From NCBI GenBank assembly GCA_035369845.1, contig DAOOVD010000006.1:4016-68015 (forward strand): a stretch of 64,000 bases of DNA, written 5' to 3'. A program made the position numbers and the translations under genes. Positions 40,737 to 50,533 of the stretch are shown piece after piece. The stretch is from DAOOVD01 sp035369845 (GTDB taxonomy: Bacteria; Bacillota; Desulfotomaculia; Desulfotomaculales; Pelotomaculaceae). The stretch's first letter is position 1. The number at the start of each line of letters is the position of its first letter. A model generated the notes under the pieces. That model worked only from the letters and a program-made list of their open reading frames with translations. It was not told where the DNA came from and searched no databases.

Positions 40737-42284
40737 ATGAAAAACCGCGTTTACCTTTTTGATACCACCTTGCGAGACGGTGAGCAGTCGCCCGGCGTCA
40801 GCCTCAACGTTGGCGAGAAGGTTCAGATCGCCAGGCAGCTCGCCAGGCTGGGAGTGGATGTGATTGAGGCGGGATTCCCGATTTCTTCGCCGGGGGATTT
40901 CCATTCCGTTCTTGCCATTGCCCGCGAAGTGAAGGGGATCACGGTTGCCGGCCTCGCCAGAGCCAACTTTCAGGATATCGACCGGGCCTGGGAGGCGCTC
41001 CGCCAGGCGGAGCAGGCGCGGATTCACACCTTTATCGCCACTTCGGACATACACATGAAGCACAAGCTGCGCATGACCAGGGAGCAGGTGCTGGAAGCCG
41101 CCGAAGCCGCCGTAAGGCGTGCCAGGGGCTACACGGCCGACGTGGAGTTTTCAGCGGAGGACGCCTCGCGCTCCGACCTCGATTTTCTCTGCCGGGTGCT
41201 GGCCGTGGCCGTTGAGGCGGGCGCCACGGTCATCAACATACCCGACACGGTCGGCTACGCCATTCCCGACGATTGGTCCAGGTTTATCAGCGAAATCATG
41301 AACCGGGTTCCGGGAATAGAAAAGGTGGTTGTCAGCGTCCACTGCCACGACGACCTCGGCCTGGCCGTGGCCAATTCCCTCGCTGCCGTGAAATGCGGCG
41401 TCCGGCAGGTGGAGGGCGCCATCAACGGCATCGGGGAGAGGGCGGGCAACGCCGCCCTGGAGGAAGTGATCATGGCGATATACACCCGCAAGGATCTCTT
41501 CGGACTGCATACCGGCGCCAGAACCGAGGAAATATACAGGACCAGCAAGCTGGTAAGCACGCTCACGGGAATGAAGGTGCAGCCAAACAAGGCCATAGTG
41601 GGCAACAACGCCTTCGCCCACGAAGCGGGCATTCACCAGGACGGCATGCTGAAAGAAAGAACCACCTACGAAATTATGAACCCCGCCATGGTGGGGATAG
41701 GCCGGAGCAATCTCGTTCTCGGCAAACACTCGGGGCGCCACGCCTTTCGCCAGAAGCTTGAAGGCATGGGCTACGTCCTGAAGGACGAGGAACTGGAAAG
41801 AGCTTTCGACCGCTTTAAAAAGCTTGCCGACAAGAAGAGGGAGATTACCGACGAGGACATTGAGGCCATTGTCGAGGAGGAAATCCTCCTGGTGCCGCAG
41901 ACTTACGACCTTCAGTACCTGCACATCTCGAGCGGCACCGCGGTCGTGCCTACCGCCACCGTGGGCTTGAGGTCCGGCGGGTTCCTCCGTGAGGAGGCCG
42001 CCTGCGGCAACGGCCCCGTTGACGCCATCTGCAAAGCGGTGGACAAGATAACCGGCCTGAACTGCACCATGATCAGTTGGGGCATAAACGCCGTTACGGC
42101 CGGCAAGGACGCCCTGGGCGACGTGACGCTGAAAATAACGACCGACGGCGAAAAGGTTTATGTCGGCCGGGGCATCAGCACGGATGTCCTGGAGGCCAGC
42201 GCCAAGGCCTACGTCAATGCCGTCAACAAGCTCGTCTGGGATTCGCAGCGGGCGGAAAACAATTCAGGGAACAAAACGGAGTGA
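40737..42284 (+). CDS. leuA: 2-isopropylmalate synthase
   Basis: This 515-aa enzyme condenses acetyl-CoA with 2-oxoisovalerate, the first step to leucine. It has DTTLRDGEQSPG near residue 9, SVHCHDDLGLAVAN, NGIGERAGNA, and a C-terminal LeuA allosteric domain (SSGTAVVPTATVGL). Full length with the regulatory domain, so leucine feedback control is expected. It is in the same operon as the citramalate synthase, which has a related fold. Confidence 0.97.
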   Translation: MKNRVYLFDTTLRDGEQSPGVSLNVGEKVQIARQLARLGVDVIEAGFPISSPGDFHSVLAIAREVKGITVAGLARANFQDIDRAWEALRQAEQARIHTFIATSDIHMKHKLRMTREQVLEAAEAAVRRARGYTADVEFSAEDASRSDLDFLCRVLAVAVEAGATVINIPDTVGYAIPDDWSRFISEIMNRVPGIEKVVVSVHCHDDLGLAVANSLAAVKCGVRQVEGAINGIGERAGNAALEEVIMAIYTRKDLFGLHTGARTEEIYRTSKLVSTLTGMKVQPNKAIVGNNAFAHEAGIHQDGMLKERTTYEIMNPAMVGIGRSNLVLGKHSGRHAFRQKLEGMGYVLKDEELERAFDRFKKLADKKREITDEDIEAIVEEEILLVPQTYDLQYLHISSGTAVVPTATVGLRSGGFLREEAACGNGPVDAICKAVDKITGLNCTMISWGINAVTAGKDALGDVTLKITTDGEKVYVGRGISTDVLEASAKAYVNAVNKLVWDSQRAENNSGNKTE

Positions 42285-42291
42285 TCTCGTC

Positions 42292-43554
42292 ATGCCGATG
42301 ACCATAACCGAAAAGATCCTGGCGGCCCACGCCGGAAAAGACAGGGTTGTTCCCGGGGAAATGATCGCCGCCCGGGTCGACCTGGCGCTCGCCAACGACA
42401 TCACCGGTCCCGTCGCCATAAAAGAATTCGAAAAAATCGGCGTCAGTAACGTGTTCGACCGCGAGCGCGTGGCCATGGTTCCCGACCACTTCACCCCCAA
42501 CAAGGACATAAAGTCGGCGGAACTCGCCAGGCTGGTCAGGGACTTCTCCAGAAAGCACGGTATCGTCAATTACTTCGAAGTGGGGCGCGCCGGCGTGGAG
42601 CACTGCCTCCTGCCGGAACAGGGCCTGGTGGGGCCGGGCGACCTGGTTGTCGGCGCCGACTCGCACACGTGCACTTACGGCGCTCTCGGGGCCTTTTCCA
42701 CCGGTGTCGGCAGCACGGACCTGGCGGCGGCGATGGCCCTGGGGGAAGTGTGGCTCAAAGTTCCGGAGACGGTCAGATTCGAGTTCGAAGGGGAGCTGCA
42801 GCCCTGGGTGGGCGGCAAGGACCTGATCCTGCGCGTGATCGGGGACATCGGCGTGGACGGGGCCCTGTACCAGGCCATGGAATTTGCCGGCCCGGCCATT
42901 GAAAAGCTGTCCATGGACGGCCGCTTTACCATGTGCAACATGGCCGTCGAGGCGGGAGCCAAAAACGGCATCATCGCCCCCGACGAAGTCACCCGCGCCT
43001 ACGTGGAGGGCCGCTGCAGGCGGCCGTACAGGTTTTATCAGAGCGATCCCGGGGCGCGGTATAAAAAAGTCTACCGGTATGACGCTTCCAGAATAGAGCC
43101 TCAGGTCGCCTTTCCGCACCTGCCGGAGAACAGCAGGCCGGTGAGCGAAGCGGGACTGGTGGAAATAGACCAGGTGGTGATAGGTTCCTGCACCAACGGG
43201 CGGATGGAGGACCTGAGAGAGGCCGCCCGCGTTCTTGAGGGCAAAAAAGTGCATAAGAACGTGCGCCTGCTCATTTTCCCCGGCACGCAGGAGATTTACC
43301 TGCAGTCCTTGAAGGAGGGCCTTATCGAAACATTCGTCCGGGCCGGGGCGGCGGTCGGCACCCCGACTTGCGGACCCTGCCTGGGAGGACATGCGGGTAT
43401 CCTGGCCGCCGGCGAACGCTGCGTGGCCACCACCAACCGCAACTTTGTGGGCAGGATGGGGCATCCCGAAAGCGAAGTCTATCTCTCCGGCCCGGCTGTT
43501 GCCGCCGCTTCCGCCGTAGCCGGCCGGATAGCGTCGCCTTTGGAGGTGGAGTAA
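42292..43554 (+). CDS. leuC: 3-isopropylmalate dehydratase large subunit
   Basis: This 420-aa Fe-S subunit has the cluster Cys in IGSCTNGR and CGPCLGGHAGIL, and GADSHTCTYGALGAF near 120. The 420-aa size is that of the archaeal/Clostridial type (LeuC/HacA family). ATG 42292 follows CGGAGTG. The same enzyme pair may also serve citramalate in the isoleucine route, as in other organisms. Confidence 0.96.
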   Translation: MPMTITEKILAAHAGKDRVVPGEMIAARVDLALANDITGPVAIKEFEKIGVSNVFDRERVAMVPDHFTPNKDIKSAELARLVRDFSRKHGIVNYFEVGRAGVEHCLLPEQGLVGPGDLVVGADSHTCTYGALGAFSTGVGSTDLAAAMALGEVWLKVPETVRFEFEGELQPWVGGKDLILRVIGDIGVDGALYQAMEFAGPAIEKLSMDGRFTMCNMAVEAGAKNGIIAPDEVTRAYVEGRCRRPYRFYQSDPGARYKKVYRYDASRIEPQVAFPHLPENSRPVSEAGLVEIDQVVIGSCTNGRMEDLREAARVLEGKKVHKNVRLLIFPGTQEIYLQSLKEGLIETFVRAGAAVGTPTCGPCLGGHAGILAAGERCVATTNRNFVGRMGHPESEVYLSGPAVAAASAVAGRIASPLEVE

Positions 43555-44073
43555 GTGGAACTGAAAGGAAGAGTGTGGAAGTTCGGCTCCGACGTCGACA
43601 CGGACGCGATCATCCCGGCGAGGCACCTCAACACCGCAGATCCCGCCGAGCTGGCCAGGCACTGCATGGAGGACGCCGACCCGGATTTCCCTTTGAAAGT
43701 GAAGCCCGGCGACATTATTGTGGCGGGCAAAAATTTCGGCTGCGGCAGTTCCAGGGAGCACGCCCCGATAGCCATCAAGGCCGCCGGCGTATCGTGCGTG
43801 ATTGCCGGGACTTTTGCCCGGATTTTCTACAGGAACGCGTTCAACATCGGACTGCCCATCTTTGAGTCTCCTGAAGCGGCGGAAGACGTCGGCGAGGGTG
43901 ACGAGGTGGCGGTGGACCCGGAAACCGGCACGATAAAGAACCTCACCACCGGCAAAACCTACCGCGCCGCTCCGGTACCGCCCTTCATGCGGCAGATCAT
44001 TGCCGCCGGAGGACTGATTAACTACGTGGCCGCGCGGGTCAAAAAAGAAGGCGCCCGGGGGGGCAAAACGTAA
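43555..44073 (+). CDS. leuD: 3-isopropylmalate dehydratase small subunit
   Basis: This 172-aa swivel-domain subunit has VWKFGSDVDTDAIIPARHL at the start and the substrate loop GKNFGCGSSREHAP near 60. GTG 43555 directly follows the leuC stop. It forms the heterodimer with LeuC. Confidence 0.96.
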   Translation: MELKGRVWKFGSDVDTDAIIPARHLNTADPAELARHCMEDADPDFPLKVKPGDIIVAGKNFGCGSSREHAPIAIKAAGVSCVIAGTFARIFYRNAFNIGLPIFESPEAAEDVGEGDEVAVDPETGTIKNLTTGKTYRAAPVPPFMRQIIAAGGLINYVAARVKKEGARGGKT

Positions 44074-44318
44074 AACGAAGGCAGCGCCTTAGTCCCGGAC
44101 GGACAACTGTCCGGGACCTTGAGGCTTAAAGGAAGCGAGCGATATTGCGAAAGCGCAGTCTCCAACCCGCGCAGATGGCGCCCTTGTCAGCGGCAAATGA
44201 CATTGCGAAAGCGCCGAAAGCAGACTTTCGCGCAGCGAGGCTGCGAAAACGGGGGCGCGGACACAGAAGTCCGCGCCGGCCTGCCGCGCCCAAATCATTT
44301 AAAGGAGTGTATGCAGCT
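44074..44318 (+). other. structured 245-base spacer between leuD and leuB
   Basis: Two perfect 9-bp stems stand out: GTCCCGGAC (44092-44100 with 44109-44117) and GGCGCGGAC (44254-44262 with 44269-44277). Between them ATTGCGAAAGCGC occurs twice (one in each half). No T run follows either stem. It is the longest gap inside the otherwise tight ilv-leu operon, and may be an RNA-processing or regulatory element or an inserted repeat. Confidence 0.6.
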
Positions 44319-45398
44319 TTGTACAAAATAGCAGTTTTGCCCGGCGACGGGATCGGCCCCGAAATAACCGCGCAGGCGGTCAAAGCGCTTGAGGCGGTGG
44401 GCCGCCGGTTCAACCGCGCGTTTGCATTCACCGAAGGCTTGATTGGCGGCGCCGCCTACGACGCCGCGGGACACCCCCTGCCCCCGGAAACCCTGGACCT
44501 CTGCAACAGCAGCGACGCCGTACTGCTCGGCGCCGTGGGGGGGCCGAAATGGGACGGGCTGCCGGTTCACCTGCGTCCGGAGGCCGGAGGCATCCTGCCC
44601 CTGCGCAAGGAACTGGGACTGTATGCCAACCTGCGCCCGGTTAAGGTTTTCCCCGCGCTGGTGAACGCCTCCCCTCTGAAGCCGGAAGTGGTGAGCGGCC
44701 TGGATCTCGTGGTGGTTCGGGAGCTGACCGGAGGCCTCTACTTCGGCAGGAAATACAGGGAGCCCGTGCCGGGAGGCGGCACGCGGGTGGTGGATACGCT
44801 GGAATACACCAATGCCGAGATTGAACGGATAGCCCGCATGGCTTTTGAACTGGCCGCGAAGCGCCGCAAAAAGGTTACCTCGGTGGATAAGGCCAACGTC
44901 CTGGAGAGCTCCCGCCTCTGGCGGGAAGTGGTGACGGACGTCGGATCGGCGTACCCGGACGTGGAACTGGAACACATGTACGTGGACAACTGCGCCATGC
45001 AGCTCGTCAAGAACCCGCGGCAGTTCGACGTGCTGGTTATGGAAAACACGTTCGGCGATATCCTGAGCGATCAAGCCTCCATACTTGCCGGGTCTCTCGG
45101 CATGCTGGCCTCAGCCAGCATCGGGGGGAGGGTGGGCCTTTACGAACCGAGCCACGGCTCCGCCCCCAAGTACACCGGAATGCGGAGGGCCAACCCCATC
45201 GCCACCATTCTGTCGGGCGCCATGCTATTGCGTTTTTCCCTGGACCTCGGGGAAGAGGCGGATTGTATCGAGAGGGCGGTCACCAAGGTCCTCGACCTGG
45301 GCTACCGCACTGCCGACCTGATGGAGGAGGGAAAAACCCCGGTCGACACCATTCAAATGGGCGACCTGATTGCCGGGCAGATCGAAGCGGGCGTGTGA
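44319..45398 (+). CDS. leuB: 3-isopropylmalate dehydrogenase
   Basis: This 359-aa enzyme oxidatively decarboxylates 3-isopropylmalate. It has VLPGDGIGPEI at the start, VRELTGGLYFG, NTFGDILSDQAS and EPSHGSAPKYTG. TTG 44319 is nine bases after GGAGTG (44304-44309); longer frames read through the structured spacer and give a non-homologous N terminus. It is distinct from the malate/tartrate-type paralogue at 16782-17870, and the ELTGG motif is LeuB-specific. Confidence 0.96.
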   Translation: MYKIAVLPGDGIGPEITAQAVKALEAVGRRFNRAFAFTEGLIGGAAYDAAGHPLPPETLDLCNSSDAVLLGAVGGPKWDGLPVHLRPEAGGILPLRKELGLYANLRPVKVFPALVNASPLKPEVVSGLDLVVVRELTGGLYFGRKYREPVPGGGTRVVDTLEYTNAEIERIARMAFELAAKRRKKVTSVDKANVLESSRLWREVVTDVGSAYPDVELEHMYVDNCAMQLVKNPRQFDVLVMENTFGDILSDQASILAGSLGMLASASIGGRVGLYEPSHGSAPKYTGMRRANPIATILSGAMLLRFSLDLGEEADCIERAVTKVLDLGYRTADLMEEGKTPVDTIQMGDLIAGQIEAGV

Positions 45399-45539
45399 AA
45401 AGACCGGGCATTGTACCCATGCCGGCGCCCGGCGCCGTATGCCCTGCGACCAGTCTGAAGGCGCTGCCGCGCCGGAATTTCATTTGTTGTAAAGAGTTAT
45501 CACATCAAGGCCGGTTGATGTGGATTGAGGTGGTAATTG

Positions 45540-47159
45540 ATGAAAGTCAGGATCTACGACACTACCCTGCGCGACGGCTCTCAAGCCGAAGGCATTTCCT
45601 TTTCTATCGAGGATAAGGTGAAGATTGCCCTGCGTCTCGACAGGATGGGCTTTCATTATATAGAAGGGGGTTGGCCCGGCTCCAACCCCAAAGACGCCGA
45701 CTTTTTCAGAATCGTCAGAAATCAAGGGCTGAAGCACGCCCGGCTTACTGCCTTCGGGTCCACCCGCAGGACGGGAGCGGCCGCCGAAAACGACCCGAAC
45801 GTCAAGGCCATCCTCGATACGGACGTTCAGACGGCGGCCATCTTCGGCAAGTCGTGGGATTTTCACGTCAAAAAGGCGCTCGGTGTCTCGCTGGAAGAAA
45901 ATTTGGCCATGATCAGGGACACCGTTGCCTATCTTAAAATGCACGGTCTGGAAGTGATTTACGACGCCGAGCACTTCTTCGACGGATACAAGGCCAATCC
46001 GGCCTACGCCTTACAAACCGTAAGGGCGGCGGTGGAAGGCGGGGCTTCCGTTGTCGTTCTCTGCGACACCAACGGCGGCAGCCTGCCGGCGGAAATAAAG
46101 GAAATCGTGGAGCTGACCGGGGAGCGGGCCGCTGTTCCACTGGGCATCCACGCTCACAACGACGGCGACATGGCCGTGGCGAACACGGTTGTCGCCGTGC
46201 AGGCCGGCGCCGTGCACGTGCAGGGCACCGTCAACGGCTACGGGGAGAGGTGCGGCAACGCCAACCTCTGCTCGATCATTCCGAATCTCACTTTGAAGTG
46301 CGGGATCGAAACCGTCCCCCAAGAAAACCTGGTCCAGTTGACCGAACTGTCGCATTACGTGAGCGAGATTGCCAACATGCACCCGAATCCCCGCCAGCCC
46401 TTTGTGGGGGCGGGCGCGTTTGCGCACAAGGGCGGGGTGCACGTCAGCGCGCTGTTGAAAGACGCGAGAACATACGAGCACATCAGTCCCGAAGCCGTCG
46501 GCAACCGCCGCCGGGTGCTGGTGTCGGAGCTTTCCGGCGTGTCCAACCTGCTGTACAAGTACAAGGAACTGAACCTCCAGCTCGGCCGGGAAACTTGCGA
46601 AGGCAGGGGAATCCTCGCGCACATAAAAAAACTGGAAAGCCGGGGATTCCAGTTCGAGGGGGCCGACGGCTCCCTGGAGCTGCTCGTCCGCAAGGCTGAC
46701 GGCGAGTACGACGAGCCCTTCCATCTGGAGGCGCTGCGCCTGCTGGTGGAGATCAGGGAAGACAGTCCCGCCTATTCCGAGGCGATTATCAAGATAAAAG
46801 TGGGGGACCGGGTGATGCACACCGCGGCCGAGGGCAACGGCCCGGTCAACGCTCTCGACAACGCCCTGCGCAAAGCCCTCGAGGCCTTTTACCCCTGCAT
46901 AAAGTCGATGCACCTTACCGATTACAAGGTCCGTGTGCTGGACGAAAAGGACGGCACCGGCGCCGTGGTGCGGGTGCATATCGAAACCGCCGACGACCGC
47001 CGGTCCTGGGGCACCGTCGGCGTTTCCACCAACATCATCGAGGCCAGTTGGCAGGCGCTCGCCGACAGCATCGCCTACGGACTGCTGAAAACCGGAAGGG
47101 ATTCCTGCCGGGAGGAGAGAATGGACGGAACAACTGGGAGTATTATCCATAAAAAATAA
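45540..47159 (+). CDS. cimA: citramalate synthase
   Basis: This 539-aa enzyme condenses acetyl-CoA and pyruvate to citramalate, giving 2-oxobutyrate for isoleucine without threonine. It has DTTLRDGSQAEGISFS near residue 7, GGWPGSNPKD, HAHNDGDMAVAN, NGYGERCGNANL and a C-terminal allosteric domain. The GSQAEG and GWPGSNPKD blocks separate CimA from LeuA. ATG 45540 is seven bases after TGAGGTGGT. A 141-base gap from leuB holds no clear feature. Confidence 0.95.
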   Translation: MKVRIYDTTLRDGSQAEGISFSIEDKVKIALRLDRMGFHYIEGGWPGSNPKDADFFRIVRNQGLKHARLTAFGSTRRTGAAAENDPNVKAILDTDVQTAAIFGKSWDFHVKKALGVSLEENLAMIRDTVAYLKMHGLEVIYDAEHFFDGYKANPAYALQTVRAAVEGGASVVVLCDTNGGSLPAEIKEIVELTGERAAVPLGIHAHNDGDMAVANTVVAVQAGAVHVQGTVNGYGERCGNANLCSIIPNLTLKCGIETVPQENLVQLTELSHYVSEIANMHPNPRQPFVGAGAFAHKGGVHVSALLKDARTYEHISPEAVGNRRRVLVSELSGVSNLLYKYKELNLQLGRETCEGRGILAHIKKLESRGFQFEGADGSLELLVRKADGEYDEPFHLEALRLLVEIREDSPAYSEAIIKIKVGDRVMHTAAEGNGPVNALDNALRKALEAFYPCIKSMHLTDYKVRVLDEKDGTGAVVRVHIETADDRRSWGTVGVSTNIIEASWQALADSIAYGLLKTGRDSCREERMDGTTGSIIHKK

Positions 47160-47186
47160 ATGACTATTTTTGCAGGTAAACAGGTC

Positions 47187-47222
47187 CCCGCCAACGAACT
47201 ATGGGTAACTGGCGGGTTTTTT
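47187..47222 (+). terminator. intrinsic terminator of the ilv-leu operon
   Basis: CCCGCCA (47187-47193) pairs with TGGCGGG (47210-47216), followed by six T. It separates cimA from cdaA. Confidence 0.85.
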
Positions 47223-47274
47223 CCTTTACCCGGAGATATAATATTTATTGCTGGGAAAAGGGAGGTTAGTTCCG

Positions 47275-48108
47275 GTGGAGCAGTTCTGGCTCCCGAATTT
47301 CGAGTATTTGAAAACCGTGCTCAAGTTTAACGCGAGCAGCGTTATCGATATTCTGATCGTCGCCTTCGTAATGTACAAAATCATGCAGCTTATCAAGGGC
47401 ACCAGGGCGGTCCAGTTGATCAAAGGCCTGGTCGTCCTGCTCCTGGCCACCGCCGTTTCCAGCCTGTTAAACCTTAACACCATCAACTGGCTGCTCAGGC
47501 AGGCCATGACCGCCCTGGTGGTGGCGCTGCCCGTGGTATTCCAGCCCGAACTCAGACGTGCGCTGGAGAAGCTCGGCCGCGGGCGTTTTCTGGCCCACCC
47601 CCCCCTGGCGCCGGGTGAAATCGACCTGGCGAAAGTCATCGCCGAGATCACCCGGGCGATAGCCGTTCTTTCCAAGAACAAGCTGGGCGCGCTTATCATT
47701 ATCGAACGGGAGACCGGGCTGGAGGAGCACATCGACACCGGCGTAAAGATCGACGGTATTGTTTCGGCCGAATTTCTGGTCAACATATTTCTGCCCAAGA
47801 CACCCCTGCATGACGGGGCGGTAATCATCCGGGGCGACCGGGTTGCCGCGGCGGCCTGCTTTTTGCCCCTGAGCGAAAGCCCTTACCTGACCAGCGGCAT
47901 CGGCACCAGGCACCGGGCCGGCATCGGCATTACCGAACATTCGGACGCGGTTGCGCTGATTGTTTCCGAGGAAACCGGCGGAGTTTCCATTGCGGTTGAG
48001 GGCGCCCTTACGAGGCACGTGGACGAAGCGAGCCTGCAGGACAGGCTCAATCTTCTTTTAAAAAACCGTTTCGGCAGTACACTGTCGTCGCTGTGGTCCA
48101 GGAGGTAA
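47275..48108 (+). CDS. cdaA: diadenylate cyclase CdaA
   Basis: This 277-aa membrane enzyme makes c-di-AMP. It has about three N-terminal membrane helices (residues 1-85) and a DisA_N cyclase domain with the catalytic DGAVII and RHRAG motifs near residues 180-215. GTG 47275 is nine bases after GGGAGG; a TTG at 47248 would include the ribosome site. It is followed by cdaR and glmM, the conserved Firmicute order. CdaR modulates it and GlmM can inhibit it in characterised species. Confidence 0.95.
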   Translation: MEQFWLPNFEYLKTVLKFNASSVIDILIVAFVMYKIMQLIKGTRAVQLIKGLVVLLLATAVSSLLNLNTINWLLRQAMTALVVALPVVFQPELRRALEKLGRGRFLAHPPLAPGEIDLAKVIAEITRAIAVLSKNKLGALIIIERETGLEEHIDTGVKIDGIVSAEFLVNIFLPKTPLHDGAVIIRGDRVAAAACFLPLSESPYLTSGIGTRHRAGIGITEHSDAVALIVSEETGGVSIAVEGALTRHVDEASLQDRLNLLLKNRFGSTLSSLWSRR

Positions 48109-48111
48109 TAA

Positions 48112-49065
48112 GTGGTGGCTCGTTTTGACTGGCGGAACAGTTCCTTGAAACTGCTCGCCGTGCTGCTGGCCTTTGTGCTGTGGGTTTACGTGAGCAACGA
48201 TCAGAATCCGGTGCGGGAGAAAATCCTGACCGTAGCCCTCGAACACAACGACCCCGGAGGAGGCTACCTGATCATGGGAGGGCTGCCCGAAAGCGTGAAG
48301 GTGAGGGTCCAGGGCAACCGCAGCCAACTGGCCAACCTGTCCCCGGTGGATTTCAGGGCGGCGGTCAGCGTTCCCGAGGGGAAAACCGGCGATTTCTCCC
48401 TGCCCGTGCAGGTCAGCGCTCCCGCCGGCCTGAGTGTTGTGCAGGTTACCCCGGAGGAGGTCCGCGCGTCCATCGACCGCATCGTGGACAAACAGCTTCC
48501 CGTGGCGGTGAGCCTGCAGGGGACTCCGGCCCAGGGCTTTACCGCCCTCGCCCCGGTGTACCAGCCGCCGACCGTGACCGCCAGGGGGCCCTCCAGGGTG
48601 TTGAATGAGATCAGCCAGGCCACGGCTGTTATCAATATCCAGTCCGCCGCGAAGGATGTCGACCAGATTGCCCAGTTGAGCACGGGCTCGTCGAACGTCA
48701 GCCTGAACCCTTCGTCCGTCCGGGTGGTGATTCCGCTGGTCAGCGCTACGGCATCCAAAACCGTGTCGGTTCTGCCCGGCCTGACCGGGACGCCGGCGGA
48801 AGGATTCGCCGTAAAGAGAAGCTACGCCGCACCCGAGGCGGTGCAGGTCCTCGGACCGGCCGAGGCAATCGGCCAGCTCACAAGCATCCGGACAGAGCCG
48901 GTGGACATCCAGGGCGCCAACAAGAATTTGAGCGTTGAAGTCGGCATCATCAAGCCTGAGGGCATTACGGCCGTCAATCCGGGGCGGGTGAGGGTGCAGG
49001 TAGAGATAATGAAGACGGAAGCGCCGGCCGGCGGCCAGCCCGGCGGGGAGCAGCCCAGGCCGTGA
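48112..49065 (+). CDS. cdaR: CdaA regulator with YbbR domains
   Basis: This 317-aa protein has one N-terminal membrane anchor (LKLLAVLLAFVLWVYVS) and an extracellular part of about three to four YbbR repeats, seen from the recurring pattern of 'V.V.G' and 'P..V.V.GP' segments (VTARGPSRVLNEI, VQVLGPAEAI). It starts three bases after cdaA. It ends in a Pro/Gly-rich tail (GGQPGGEQPRP). It is known to bind and modulate CdaA. Confidence 0.92.
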   Translation: MVARFDWRNSSLKLLAVLLAFVLWVYVSNDQNPVREKILTVALEHNDPGGGYLIMGGLPESVKVRVQGNRSQLANLSPVDFRAAVSVPEGKTGDFSLPVQVSAPAGLSVVQVTPEEVRASIDRIVDKQLPVAVSLQGTPAQGFTALAPVYQPPTVTARGPSRVLNEISQATAVINIQSAAKDVDQIAQLSTGSSNVSLNPSSVRVVIPLVSATASKTVSVLPGLTGTPAEGFAVKRSYAAPEAVQVLGPAEAIGQLTSIRTEPVDIQGANKNLSVEVGIIKPEGITAVNPGRVRVQVEIMKTEAPAGGQPGGEQPRP

Positions 49066-49140
49066 TTTCCCGCCGGAGGCAATTGACATCGGGCCGTTTT
49101 CAGACATAAAATGTAGTGAACCAGGGAGGGAAAGAACGGT

Positions 49141-50478
49141 ATGGGGGGCATGTTTGGGACCGACGGGGTGAGGGGCGTTGCCAACCGCGACCTGTCCCCG
49201 GAGAAAGCATTCAAGCTCGGACGTGCGGGAGCGCACCTCCTGGCCCGGCGCGACCCCGGCGCCGGCATTGTGATAGGAAAAGACACCCGCGTTTCCGGCG
49301 ATATGCTGGAGGCCGCCTTGATAGCCGGCATCTGCTCCGCCGGGGTTGACGTGTTGAGGGTGGGGGTGATGCCCACACCCGCCGTAGCTTACCTCACCAG
49401 GGATCTCGGGGCGGCGGCGGGAGTGGTGATCTCAGCCTCCCACAATCCGGTGGAAGACAACGGGATTAAATTTTTCGGCGCCAGCGGCTACAAGCTTCCG
49501 GACGAGACCGAGGAGGAGATCGAGGCCCTGTTCGCAAGCGAATGCGCCGGTGTTCCCTGCCCGGTCGGCGGGGACGTGGGGCGTGTCCGGGAGGTGCGCG
49601 ACGCCGAGGACCGCTATGTGAAATTTGCCCGCGGCACCGTCGGCGCCTCCCTCGCCGGCCTGAAGATCGTCGTCGACTGCGCCAACGGCGCCGCCTACCG
49701 CGTGGCTCCCCGCATATACGGGGAAATGGGCGCGGAAGTCGTCCCCATCTTCAACTTGCCGGACGGGGTAAACATCAACCGCGGCTGCGGCTCGACCCAC
49801 CCGCAGGCCTTGATGGAAGCCGTTGTCGCCCACGGCGCCGATCTCGGCCTGGCCCACGACGGCGACGCCGACCGGGTTCTGGCTGTTGACGCGAGGGGCA
49901 GGCTGGTCGACGGCGACCAGATCATGGTTGTGTGCGCCCGGAGTCTGAAGGAGAAAGGCCTCCTGGCAAACGACTCCGTCGTGGTCACCGTGATGAGCAA
50001 CCTGGGCCTGCGCCTGGCGCTGCGGGACGCGGGCATCAAAGTGATAGAAACCAGGGTCGGCGACCGCTACGTCCTCGAGGAACTGCTTCGGAGCGGCGCC
50101 CGCTTCGGCGGGGAGCAGTCCGGCCACGTCATCTTCCTCGACCACAACACCACCGGCGACGGCATCCTCACCGCCCTGCAGCTGATGGCCGTGATCAAGG
50201 AGAGCGGCCTTTCCCTGGAAGAACTGGCCGGGCAGATGGAAAAGATCCCTCAGTTGCTGGTAAACGTGCGGGTTTCCGACAAAAACGCGGTAATGAAAAG
50301 CCCGGTTCTGGCCGGCGTCATAAAAGAGGAAGAAAGCCGGCTGAACGGCGGCGGGCGGATTCTGGTCCGGCCCTCCGGCACCGAGCCCCTGGTGCGGATT
50401 ATGGCCGAGGGCAGGAATATGGGACTATTGCAGGAAATTGTTGATAGGCTGGCGAATATAATAAAAGAAATAAGCTGA
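49141..50478 (+). CDS. glmM: phosphoglucosamine mutase
   Basis: This 445-aa enzyme interconverts glucosamine-6-phosphate and glucosamine-1-phosphate for UDP-GlcNAc. It has the phospho-Ser100 in ISASHNP, the metal loop HDGDADR near 240, GEQSGH and RPSGTEPLVRI at the end. GGGAGGGAAAG precedes ATG 49141. It is in the cdaA-cdaR-glmM operon and just ahead of glmS, which makes its substrate. Confidence 0.97.
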   Translation: MGGMFGTDGVRGVANRDLSPEKAFKLGRAGAHLLARRDPGAGIVIGKDTRVSGDMLEAALIAGICSAGVDVLRVGVMPTPAVAYLTRDLGAAAGVVISASHNPVEDNGIKFFGASGYKLPDETEEEIEALFASECAGVPCPVGGDVGRVREVRDAEDRYVKFARGTVGASLAGLKIVVDCANGAAYRVAPRIYGEMGAEVVPIFNLPDGVNINRGCGSTHPQALMEAVVAHGADLGLAHDGDADRVLAVDARGRLVDGDQIMVVCARSLKEKGLLANDSVVVTVMSNLGLRLALRDAGIKVIETRVGDRYVLEELLRSGARFGGEQSGHVIFLDHNTTGDGILTALQLMAVIKESGLSLEELAGQMEKIPQLLVNVRVSDKNAVMKSPVLAGVIKEEESRLNGGGRILVRPSGTEPLVRIMAEGRNMGLLQEIVDRLANIIKEIS

Positions 50479-50533
50479 GGAGGTGGAACCCGGGAAAAAG
50501 CTGAAGGCTTAAAAATAACAACTTGATAAACCA

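Noticed and set aside
42223..43761. 512-codon minus-strand frame opposite leuC
   Set aside because: Shadow of leuC and leuD.
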